From assembly GCF_025766255.1 (NCBI RefSeq), contig NW_026516815.1:1-64000 (forward strand): 64,000 nt of DNA. Reading direction: 5' to 3'. Position 1 is the first letter of the stretch. Every line of letters begins with the position of its first letter. Of this stretch, positions 24,601-34,924 are shown one piece after another. The DNA is from Zychaea mexicana. Its lineage: Eukaryota; Mucoromycota; Mucoromycetes; Mucorales; Lichtheimiaceae. Under the pieces are notes generated by a model that had not been told where the DNA came from, made no database searches, and saw only the letters and a list, made by a program, of their open reading frames with translations. The position numbers and the translations under genes were made by a program.

Positions 24601-25225
24601 CAATGGCTTGCCATATCTTTTCATTCCCGTTCACACATTGTAATAAAAAGGCAGAGAGCACAAAAATGTCAATCTATCCGAAATTCTCGCACACACACAG
24701 CATCACCTTATCTAATTTCACGAGGATAGGGTTTTCTCTTACCTGGTCACTGTGTTGCTGGAACAGACTATTCTTGTCCAACTTTTTAAAGTCTTCAAAG
24801 GTGTTTGTGTTTAGCAATGTTCCCGTTACGCGAAACGTGAACGGTGGTCTGGCAAAGAAGAATCAGGCTTATAAGCTCCTCCCTCTCAAGTTATATTATA
24901 GCCATTGTTCCCAATCGGCTAAGCACTACTGGCTACTACCTACGACCCAGTGTTATCAACACAGTGTATTATGTTACCTGGTATCATCGTTGGTATCCAA
25001 CCCCTGAGCGGGGACACAAATCCGGGCTGGCATGGAGACAGCCTCGGGAAGGGGCGGGTTGTTGTTGTTGTAACTATGGTGACTGTGGCCTGTTGCGTAG
25101 TAGGCGTAAACAGGCTGACTGGCCTCTGACAATTTCAGCACATTGAGTTTCTTGGTTGCCAAATCTTGCCAAAATGCTGCATCGACAGATGATGCAAACG
25201 GAGTAAACTGTAATACAGGTGGCAT
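21659..25225 (-). CDS. ATG7: Autophagy E1-like activating enzyme Atg7
   Basis: Twelve exons: 25225-24978, 24848-24743, 24673-24422, 24248-24117, 24048-23847, 23726-23636, 23496-23352, 23148-22990, 22822-22523, 22358-22243, 22121-21983, 21820-21659; 683 residues. The N-terminus ([18 protein letters not shown]), the middle block [10 protein letters not shown], the nucleotide-binding [10 protein letters not shown] (from about residue 376) and the catalytic cysteine C556 in [11 protein letters not shown] are all recognisable. Atg7 activates Atg8 and Atg12 for conjugation in the cytosol. Two introns use GC donors, after exon 7 (GCAAGT at 23351) and exon 11 (GCAAGT at 21982). The exon 3 acceptor is the least certain: the in-frame choice adds a hydrophobic [11 protein letters not shown] segment not expected in the family. 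Confidence 0.93.
22201..22218. repeat. (CT)9 microsatellite inside an ATG7 intron
   Basis: Perfect dinucleotide run in the intron between exons 10 and 11. Confidence 0.9.
22401..22422. repeat. (CA)11 microsatellite inside an ATG7 intron
   Basis: Perfect dinucleotide run in the intron between exons 9 and 10. A shorter CA run lies in the preceding intron near 22932. Confidence 0.9.
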
Positions 25226-27634
25226 TCTCCCTAGTTAGTAGGTAGTTATAGTAGTAGTAATAATAATAAAAGAAGTTTTTCTGAATGAACAGTGCAATTG
25301 AGTTAATGTGAAAGTTATTAACCCTCAAGGGGAACCACAAAGAAAAAAAAAATTAAGCAGGATTTCGTCCCCCCCCCCACACTGGGAAAGAATTGATCGC
25401 TTACGCAACCACTCTGCTTGAACTGTCCACTACTACTGCTATAATCACCATAGACCACTCACGCTACAGTTTGCAACGGGGTCCGTGTGACTTTATGCTA
25501 ATGGTACAAGGATGGTCTTTGCCTCATTGTGACAACGGGAAATAAAAGCTTATCGTGTATGCTATACACACAGACGGGAAGTTTTTGGTTTTGGAACGGT
25601 TAATGATATTATTAGACGGGTAAAGCGGCGGCATATTATACTGGGCCTTTTCCCGGTGGGCTGCGGGCTTGTTTTTGTCCTTTTTTTTTTTTCCCTTGAC
25701 TTGTGCTCCCATGCCACTAAGCATCTCCCCACCCTACACCCCCCCCCCAAAAAAAATGCACCCCGCTTTCTTTCTTGTCTCTTCCCACTATCCTCCCCCC
25801 CCACAAGTAATGCGGACATGCTCCGGAGAAAAAAAAAGGTGGGTAATGATACCCATAATAAATAATAATAGTAAATGTTAAAAAAAAACGTGGTCATAGC
25901 AAGTGGTCACAAAAAAAAAACCTTAGTCGGAGTAGCAAAACAGTTGAGACAAGAGAGAGAGACAGGACATATGAAAAACACACCGTCACTCTCTTGATTT
26001 TGAAAAAACGAGACAAGCAGCCATCGTTGACATCATACTGAGAGGGGGGCTCTGGTGATTTGGGGCAATAAGGGGGACAGACTGAGCTTGGCTGGACAAT
26101 ACATACTATCACTTCACGTGTTATTACGACCCTCTGTATACGATAGTTATACGATATACGACGTTGATGGTGGTGGTGTTTGACGACGCATGGAAGAGAA
26201 GCTAGAGAGTGATCGCTGCTGGTCAGTCTGGATTTGGGTGTCCCACCACACACACACTCCACACACATCGCAGCCCCCTTTAGGTTTACTCCCTGAATTT
26301 TATAATCTCCTAATGTTGTTTCGCGTCGTGCATGTGCTCAGCGTATGATCTGGTTGGTTGGGGGAGGGGTTGGCTGGTAGGAGGAGGAAGCAAACGCAGG
26401 CGGCTATAGAGTATGCACGGATAAGGGATTCTGCATATTACTACTACCACTACTACTTAGTAATACTAGTAGTAGTAGGAAAGAAGAAGCTGACACAGAC
26501 TTTCTTTAGATAAAGCAGTGACTTTCATGTGATGTGTAGCAGCACTAGTTTGCATGATAGGAGAGAGGACTCTATGATATGTTACGATACGAATGAGATA
26601 TTCGGAATGATCAAAGCAAAGAGAGAGAGAGAGAGAACTCGTTTATTATTTATTTATTTATTTATGTTTTTTTTTACAATAAGCGGAATAACCATAACCG
26701 GACTTGTTGATCTGGGATTACCCCACAAACCCCCTTTGGGGGGGGAAGGAGGGTGTTGTTGGAGCTGCTCAATAACTGAAGCGTAGTAGTAGTAATTGTA
26801 GTAGGGTAGTAGATATTTCTTGATAAATGTACTGAGTTAGAAGAAGCCAGAGATATTATCCGATGATAGGGGGGGGGGAGAGAGAGGAAGAAGCATTACA
26901 TAGTATTGCACACCCCCTGCATTGTTCTTTCGACGTCCTCCTGGGCCTTTTGTTCTTTTTCTTTCGTTCTTTCGTTCTTCTTTGGCCTCTGCTGTCTCTT
27001 TTTGCTCTTAAGGACTGTCCGAGGCAGAAAGGGTGCAGGTTGCTCTGCTGCTGTTCCAAGGGTGGCGGTGCGTGTGCAATTGCAAACAGGAAAGAAAGAA
27101 AAAGTTCGATTAAGTGAACGTGTGAAATAATCACTGGATATTACAACAACACAGTGGACAGACAGACAGGCAGGCAGGCAGGCCAGTCAGACTATTTGGT
27201 AAGGGATTCCCTTTTGAGGCTATCTGATGTATTATCGTCGTTTCCCGAATGTCCAGGTCCGCTCTCTTCTCTTCCACTCGGCCCACTCCCCCCCCCAAAA
27301 AAAAAATGCAGTCTCCTGTAATAAGTGCATGTATTTTACACACGCAGTGTACATAATACATATCCCCACCCCCACTCAAAAACCTCCTTTCCTCTTTCTG
27401 TGCCCTTCCCCCACCCCCACCCCGTTTGCCTCTAATCGCTTGTCCATCATCCCACACAATTGGCAGAAAAGGAAATTAGCCGCTTTGACCCCCATCTTGC
27501 ATCCCGACTATATAAAGGCCTTGCTTTTCTCAACTCTTTTTTTCTTTTTTCTCTCTCTTATACTTTCCTACATCCTCTCTCTCAGCCAACCAGCAGCACC
27601 CCTTCCTCACCAACCCATCGTCCACACTCTTTAC
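25226..27634. other. Divergent intergenic region between ATG7 and the CreA/Mig1-like gene
   Basis: About 2.4 kb carrying both promoters. It contains many C/G homopolymer runs, A-runs, GA repeats near 26610 and TTTA repeats near 26640. No coding region is supported; the longer open frames here are products of these simple repeats. The long leader of the zinc-finger gene occupies the right end. Confidence 0.6.
27509..27516 (+). promoter_or_regulatory. TATA box of the CreA/Mig1-like gene
   Basis: TATATAAA lies 119 bp upstream of the ATG at 27635 and is followed by a long pyrimidine-rich leader. This supports a short 5' UTR and the downstream start codon rather than the longer open frame beginning at 27227. 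Confidence 0.7.
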
Positions 27635-28387
27635 ATGGCCTTTCAAGCAGCAACTGGTCTGATCAGTCTTTCAGCATCCCATTCAATGCCACACGTACAA
27701 CAACAGCACCCACAGCTACAGAAGCGCACCATTGCTGCTGCTGCTGCTGCGGTGGACAAGGCAAACATTCCACGTCCGTACAAGTGTCCAATGTGTCCCA
27801 AATCATTCTATCGCCTCGAGCACCAGACCAGACACATCCGCACCCACACCGGCGAAAAGCCACACCAATGCACCTTTCCTGGCTGTGAAAAGCGCTTTTC
27901 ACGCTCGGACGAATTGACCCGACATGTCAGAATTCACACCTCTCCCAATCGTCGACGCGCCAAAGTGACAAAACAGCAGCCACGACGCGCTGCTGCTGCT
28001 GCTGCAACAAACAACACCACCACCCTTGTAACGCAGCAACAAAAAGTGCCGTTGCCATCGTCACCATCTGTTGTCGTAGCAACAACACCGACACCATCAA
28101 CGCCTCCCTCACCCGCCTTGTCGACGGGATCAAACACGTTTGACCATCCACACTCTGACTCTGATTCTGAGCTGGTCAATACGCCCGACAACTCACCTAC
28201 CTTGGCTGCTCGGTCATTGCAGCTGATGGAACACCACCCATGCAAGCGTAGCAATAGCAGTCTCATGGATCTTCTGGACCGACCGCCGCGAGCACGCATC
28301 CTGCCTCCTATCATGATGCCACAGCAACAACAACAGTGCCCGTCAGCGTCATCGTTGCCTTCCATTCATTCCATCTTTCCATTCTAG
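27635..28387 (+). CDS. CreA/Mig1-type C2H2 zinc-finger transcription factor
   Basis: Single exon, 250 residues. Two adjacent C2H2 fingers: C51-C54-H67-H71 and C79-C84-H97-H101, joined by the TGEKPH linker. The helix residues ([14 protein letters not shown] and [14 protein letters not shown]) are those of CreA/Mig1 repressors, which bind GC-rich SYGGRG-like sites to mediate glucose repression (family knowledge). A basic NRRRAK stretch follows and could be a nuclear signal. The rest is low-complexity: Ala and Gln runs and Ser/Pro/Thr-rich sequence, with a short conserved-looking [15 protein letters not shown] block near the C-terminus. The protein is shorter than ascomycete CreA. Target genes cannot be inferred from the window. 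Confidence 0.88.
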   Translation: MAFQAATGLISLSASHSMPHVQQQHPQLQKRTIAAAAAAVDKANIPRPYKCPMCPKSFYRLEHQTRHIRTHTGEKPHQCTFPGCEKRFSRSDELTRHVRIHTSPNRRRAKVTKQQPRRAAAAAATNNTTTLVTQQQKVPLPSSPSVVVATTPTPSTPPSPALSTGSNTFDHPHSDSDSELVNTPDNSPTLAARSLQLMEHHPCKRSNSSLMDLLDRPPRARILPPIMMPQQQQQCPSASSLPSIHSIFPF

Positions 28388-30460
28388 TAATCCAACCCAT
28401 TTGTCTTGCTTACTTCATTCAACACTACTTTTACTATTACTACCAATACTGTTACTGTTACTGCAGCTAAACATTTATACCATCCCTTTCCTTCTTCATT
28501 TTCTCTATTACATACCATTGCTATTATTACTATCCGTCATCCATCATCCATCATTTCGCACACACACACATCTTGTTTTTTCATTCTTTTCTATTTGAGC
28601 TGTTGTTATTCTTCTCTTTTGTTCCCATTATGTAGTAGATGCATAGCATATTCTGTATAGAGCATCGTTTCTTTTTATCCAAAAAAAAAAAAATCACACA
28701 CACACACACACACGCACTCTCTCTCTCATCAATCACAACATAACCCATCTTGTGCCTCTCACACTCAAATCACATTTCTATAGTATGAACCCAACCTCTT
28801 TATTCTCTTTGTCTCTTTTTGAAATGCTTTATTATTATTATTATTATCAAGTGTCACATAAAAAAACAGCACACACATCATTCCTGTACATAAAAAAAAA
28901 AACAAAATCTGACTTGGTTGCCCGCTTTTGACATATGGAGAAAAACACAGCGTGAGAGAATTGAGGGTGGGGGTCGCCTTTCTATGTGCAATGTGAATTT
29001 CAATGGCAGGAGGCAGTACAGTCATCGACTCGTTGTCTTTCCCAAGTTCAAGTTTCCCTGCCTCCTTTCTTCTTTCCAACACTATTTATTTTCCCGCTAT
29101 GCACCGAGCGTATGAAGTATGAGGTATGCTCTCACCCAGCCCAACCCCACTTTTAGTATCCATCATGTCAATGACCCTTCTATTTGTGTGTTTTGTTTTT
29201 CTTGTGTAGCCAACCTCTCTCTCTCTCTCTCTCTCTCTCTCTACCCCACCCCCAAACTATATACCATGAGGGACCCTTATTTTCTTTTATGAAACTCAGC
29301 GCACACCCACACACTCTCCTCATCTCTGTTTCTCACCCCATACTTGTGTCATTGACCCTTCTATATTAGCGCTTCCCATTGTCAATTTTCCTCCGTAGGA
29401 GTATATTTTAAAAATACCAATAATTTATATATAAAAAAAACAGTGATATTATGCGGGATAGCCATCTTTCATCGTCATCGTCGCCAGCAGCAGCTTCCAA
29501 GCTTAGCCCATCTTGGGACTATGATGGATGTGTGATCTACTACGAAAAGATGGTCTAGCACCCCCAGAAAAGACCTTCTTAAAACCACCCCTAGTAGCCC
29601 GCACTTACTGACTAAATAACCCATACCCCGAGAGCGCGCTACCTCCCCTTCTTTCCCCCCCTCCCTTCCACACGTGTGTAAAATGGCTTTTGCAGGTAGG
29701 AATTCTCAATGACGATGTAGTTATTCCTAGAAGAACCATCTACTGCCGCAACTTTCTATAGAACAAAGAAATGGCGACAACCCCGATGCCAATGGCGGCA
29801 TTACGTAGATCAATGCACGACGGGTTGGTGGCGGGGGGGGCGTGTGCGCGCAAAAAGTTGTTGTTTGCTCAAAACAATTACTTTTTCACTATGCCTTCTT
29901 TACGCCACATTATTTCTCTGCACGCATCACAAGTACATATGCTCAGACTGCTGGTCAATGCATCTCCAGATACAATGTACGATAATGCAGCAGTAATGAT
30001 AGTAACAAACAACAACAACGTCCAATGTTTGCAAATGGGAGAGGAAAGGGGCCTACTGTCATTGCTGCTATTCTTACTACATACTAGAGAAGAATAGAAG
30101 CGTGGTGGGCAGTAAAAAAAAAGGCCCGGATAGCATTCAGCTGGTAACCGTCGTTCTAGTATACTTAATAAATAGGACAATGTTCCTCGGATCTCAGTAC
30201 TTTTATGTCTTTTTTCTCACGGGAAATAAAAATGTCCTCTATTGTAATATAGATTCTGATTGCCTGTAACAGGCACGAACAGCTGCTGCTGTTGCCATTA
30301 CTGCTGCAACGAGCGCGCACTTGCTTCCCTGGTTGCTTGTTGCCTTCTGGTGATATGGTCATAACATATAGTAGTCTCGTCGGCGCGTAAAAAAAGGGAC
30401 TGTTTCCTTATATGGCTCTTTTTCGCCTTTTTTATAAAGAGTTATTCTATCGCAGCTACT
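28388..30460. other. Intergenic region between the zinc-finger gene and cystathionine gamma-lyase
   Basis: About 2 kb of pyrimidine-rich, microsatellite-rich sequence (CA runs near 28695, CT run at 29215). A 35-codon ATG frame at 29451-29558 follows an AT-rich TATA-like stretch but has no recognisable content. Confidence 0.55.
29215..29242. repeat. (CT)14 microsatellite
   Basis: Perfect dinucleotide run in intergenic sequence. Confidence 0.9.
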
Positions 30461-31929
30461 ATGGCCAACGACACGAAACAAAGCATGCAAGGTTTCGGCA
30501 CACGCGCCATTCATGCTGGTCAAGAACCAGATCCTGCGACTGGCGCCGTCATTCCACCAATCTCGTTGTCAACAACATTTACTCAACCCGCTGCTGAAGT
30601 TATTCAGGTTTTTTACATACTGCTGCTTTCTTTTTATTTTCTGCACTATTCTTCATTGCTGCATATATATGTATATGAACATTGCATACATAGCAAGCGA
30701 ATATCAGTATAGATTTTCTTTCCTTTCTTTGCAGCTCTTATCTCTTGGTCAAAAAAGCTAACGATGAAAATTCCCAATTAAACAGGGCTTTGATTACACA
30801 CGAGCTGGGAATCCGAATCGAAATGCGTTTGAAACAGCCATAGCATCACTTGAAGGAGCCGAGTATGCATCTGCGTTCTCATCCGGTACTGCAGTGACCT
30901 CTGCTGTACTAAGCATATTGCCCGCTGGGTCGCATCTGATTGCTTCGGATGCACTGTATGGCGGTACATATGAGTCTTTTGCAAAAATTGCTTCCAAGCA
31001 TGGAATAGAAACAACCATTGCCGACCTGCGTAATCCACATGATATCGCTGGATTGTTTAAACCTAATACCAAGGTGTGTGAATGTGTGCGAATTATACAT
31101 CTTACAGTATACATATTAGCTCTTTTTTCGCATCACTACAAAACAGCAACACTGAGAACTCTATTTTTAATCGTAGATGGTATGGATTGAGACACCCAGC
31201 AATCCAACGCTACGTATCGTTGATATCCAAGCGATTGCGCAACACATCCATCAACACAACAAGGATGCCTTTTTGGTGGTCGATAACACCTTTATGACTC
31301 CATACTTTCAGAATCCGTTGCAACTTGGAGCCGATGTCGTGATGCATTCAGTGACCAAGTACATTAACGGCCACTCGGATGTTCTGATGGGCGTTGCAGT
31401 GACCAACAGTCCCGCTCTACACAAAGAGTTCCAATACGTCCAAGACTGTATGGGGGGCGTCCCATCTCCCTTTGATTGCTATCTGGCACGCCGCGGACTC
31501 ATGACTTTGGAAGTACGTATGGATCGCCATGAACAAAATGCGATCCAGTTGGCCGAATATCTGGTAAATCATCCGCAGGTCACTGCAGTGTATTATCCAG
31601 GTCTGGAATCGCATCCACAGCACGCATTGGTGCGCAGACAACAAAAAGGATACGGCGCCATGGTTTCGTTTGATATCAAGGGCAACCTGGACAACGTCAA
31701 TCGGTTCTACAAGCATTTGAAGATGGCCAAACTCGCAACGTCGTTGGGTGGTGCCGAGTCGTTGGTGTCGTCCCCTGTCTACATGAGCCATGGACATGTG
31801 CCGCCAGCTTTGAGAGCGTCGCTCGGAATCACAGAGACTTTGATCCGCGCGTCTGTGGGCATAGAGAATGTCGAGGATATAATTGCGGATTTCAAGCAAG
31901 CACTCGACAACGCTTATTTGAAAGCCTAG
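30461..31929 (+). CDS. CYS3: Cystathionine gamma-lyase
   Basis: Three exons: 30461-30607, 30786-31073, 31177-31929; 395 residues, the usual length for the family. Landmarks are GFGTRAIHAGQ at the N-terminus, SLSTTF, GFDYTRAGNPNRNAFE, IETPSNPT, the PLP-contacting VVDNTF, and the Schiff-base lysine K206 in HSVTKYINGHSD. The C-terminal LGGAESL and LIRASVGIE are also present. It is a PLP enzyme that cleaves cystathionine to cysteine, 2-oxobutyrate and ammonia in reverse transsulphuration. A close paralogue such as cystathionine gamma-synthase is less likely given the strong gamma-lyase-like sequence throughout. A TATAAA lies only 23 bp before the ATG, so the real TATA element may be further upstream. 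Confidence 0.93.
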
Positions 31930-33152
31930 CCTTTGGGAATCATACAGATGCACACCCTTATTCGTCGCTTTTCCCTTGATCATGACTCCGGAAGGATATC
32001 TAATAAAAGAACAATTTTGACATCAGTGATTTGAATACAGTGATGCACATGTGCACTTCCTCCCCCCCCTTCTTTCTTCTTCTTCTTCTCCCACGCCATT
32101 GTTCTCACTCTTTTCTTGGTACCCCACCCTGAGTTGTGGTTTGTCACTGATCACATGTTTGCTGGCATGTCTACTTGTTTGTGTGTATGTGTGTTTTTTT
32201 TCCTTTAAGAATTCTGTGAGAATATTCCCATTCATTTCTTTTGGCATTTGATGTTATCATTAGTGTCATTTTTGTGTGTGTGCTATGTCTAGTGATAGGC
32301 GATAGCAAAGCGATAGATAGCTGTTGCTGGGAGCCGTGTGATTTGCTTATGGCCCACAGATGATGATTGCCATCTCAAATATTCCTTATCCAGTGTGGGG
32401 AAATGTTACCGCGGGGTTTGTCCCCTTTTTCACTCTCTCTCTCTCTCTCACTCACAAATGGGTGACCTAATAGTATTAGTATCATAGTAGTAGTGACGCC
32501 TTTAATGCGTCAACCGCATTCGTCTCTTTCTGTACATTTAGTAACGCTCGTATGTATCAACCGCTCTATCTATCTGTCTTTTGTGTATGTGAAAAATCTG
32601 CTCATAATACATATCATATTACACTAACTGGAAACCGATCTGCGAAAAGTGTATTAAAGTTTAGCGATCTTTTTTGCCTTGTAATTGGAATATACACACA
32701 CAGCTTGATTTACTATCTTGTTTTTTTTCCCTCCCCCAAGTTTTCGGGTATCTCAAATGCTGTATTAGCTGTGTAACCCGATGGCACTCAAAAAAACCGC
32801 AAAGTATTATCGACAGACAGGCTTTTCTTTTGCGATCCGCCTAAATTTGCATGACGGAGGACAGTAAAAGTTTAAAAAAACGGTTCCTTTGCACCAGCGA
32901 TAACAGAACAACGTGAAAAAGTTAGTAATTAATTATTACTAAACTATATGTTCGTTCAATCTTCTCGTGTTGGCTTTTTGCCTCCTTCTCCTTTTGTACT
33001 CTAGTGTTGTACGGGGTTTGACGATCGGAGGACCGGACCAAAATACCTACAAGTGAAGTTTGTATCAACTCTTTTGAGTGGGATTAAAGTTATGGACATG
33101 AACATCGTCAACACAAGTTTTCCATCAAAAGTGTGTAATTTTTATTTTTGTT

Positions 33153-33220
33153 GAAAATCAATTCACAATGAAAGACTTGCAAAGCAAAAAATCAATTCAC
33201 AATGAAAGACTTGCAGAGCA
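33153..33220. repeat. Two-copy tandem duplication of 34 bp
   Basis: AATCAATTCACAATGAAAGA and the following GACTTGC block occur twice, 34 bp apart, with one A/G difference near the end. Confidence 0.85.
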
Positions 33221-33348
33221 AAGATGAACTGTTGTTGGGTAGGATGGATACAAGGGGGGTTGATAACGATATAGCGAAAAAACGCACACGAAAAACATAA
33301 AGGTTCGTGGGCTTTAACGTTTACCCACCCTGCCACATAGGCTATCAC

Positions 33349-33435
33349 TTTCCAGACTTATCATCCATTGGTGCAGTAATTGCATCTTCGACGCTGTCAA
33401 ATGTAATTGTAGCTTTCTTTGCTTTGGTTTTTGAG
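33349..33435 (-). CDS. Coding-like C-terminal fragment, unidentified
   Basis: The minus strand reads TKAKKATITFDSVEDAITAP, then a short tail to a TGA stop. The composition is protein-like rather than random, and it would be the last exon of a minus-strand gene. No upstream exon could be joined to it with confidence. It may be a relic or coincidence. Confidence 0.2.
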
Positions 33436-34924
33436 CATACACAAGCAATAAAGAAGATAAGGATTGCAGTCTTTTACATTTATTAAGAAGCGGAAATATG
33501 TATAAGAGAGGTTAGTAAGAGCGGTATTATTACTGTACCTACTACCATATATGTGTAGGAGAGGTAGGATTTGGGTACAAAACGGTCAAATATGACGAGT
33601 AACTATGTTAGCCTGGAAAGGTTGCTTACAGCACCTAGAGAGGCCTTAAACGGATTTGCGTGAATTCGCGGCAGCAAGGGGCCCCTTTCTGACCTCTCTG
33701 CTCCGTCTGAGCCTGTTTATGTAGTCCCTGCTAAAACTGGCCAACCTTTCTGCCCTTCACCAATCTACAAGTTCATGTTCTGCTACATACGAGAACGGTT
33801 AGTCATTTGTAAAGGGTCATAGTTTAACATCCTAATGTATTAGCAAAGAAGTCATGGTTTTTACGTCATGGGCTTAAAGACGAAATAAGATATGTGAATC
33901 TTATAATTGTAGGTTTTTATCTTTTCAATATCGATGGTTGTCGTGCTGTACGATAAAAACTGGTGAAGATCATCATTGCCGTTAGGCTCAAGTCTAGAGG
34001 TGGTTGACTTTTTTTTTCACTTTCTTCGCGCTCACCATATACGCTGCCATTATCGGATACTATATGATCCTGTTCATTCCTACTGGTATCAGATGTTGCA
34101 GCCTTATGATCTTGCGATTCCTCTTACTCTTCAGTTTGACAATTTGGGAATAACCCGCCTTGAAATTCGAAGAGTGGGGGAGGAGGAGGTAGGAAAGAGT
34201 ATATATCAGTTGCGGGTGGGCAGATGAAAATTATGCAGAGCGTAAAAAGTACAGCAGCAGCCCCACTTTGTATAACTTTGTGCGTATAAATAAGGTTTTG
34301 ACAGTTCTATGATTTGCTTGTATTAACTACTATGCCTCTAAATACTAGTCTGGAAGCAGTTCACCTACAAAAAAAAAACTAGTCCGCAAGCTAATATAAA
34401 TCTCACTAATTCTTTTGGGGTTTGATATTGGCCGAAAAGAGATATAGGTTTGCGGTTGAAGACCGACGAGATCAAAGTGTATCATATAATAGCGAATTCT
34501 GCATAAAAAACTTCATTCTGTCAAATTTTGTTGTAGCGACAGCAGAAACAGTAAGCAAGTGCTTATATACGGCTGGACTTTGGTGAAAGTACCATCTTCC
34601 TCATGATTAAACTATGTTAGAAATCAGCTTCCTTAATAACAAGTTTTAGCTTCAAATGGTCTGCTTCATGTGTAGTAGTAGATAGCGCAACAATCTTCGA
34701 ATGCTTATGCATAGTATGCGAGATCTGATACTGCGGCGGTAGTCATTGCTGTGACATTTCGCAAGTCACTATTAACTTCAAAATCTTTTGTTAATGATAG
34801 GCCCAGTTGTAGAGAGAGAGAGGCCCTACTCTACCCCGCCACCCACATACTCAGCCCGTAGAAACACGCTTTTCATTCTTTTCCTCTCCCTCTCTTGTAG
34901 TTTTGAGAAATCCCTTTGACCATA

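Larger units (their letters stand above)
31930..34924. other. Three-kilobase gap between cystathionine gamma-lyase and NAA15
   Basis: No confident gene. It holds a CT run near 32433, a 34-bp tandem duplication near 33153, and a coding-like minus-strand end at 33349-33435. The last ~100 bp before 34925 form the NAA15 promoter and leader. Confidence 0.5.

Noticed and set aside
27227..27634. N-terminal extension of the CreA/Mig1-like protein
   Set aside because: The frame is open upstream, but a TATA box at 27509 and a pyrimidine-rich leader lie inside it, so the ATG at 27635 is the better start.
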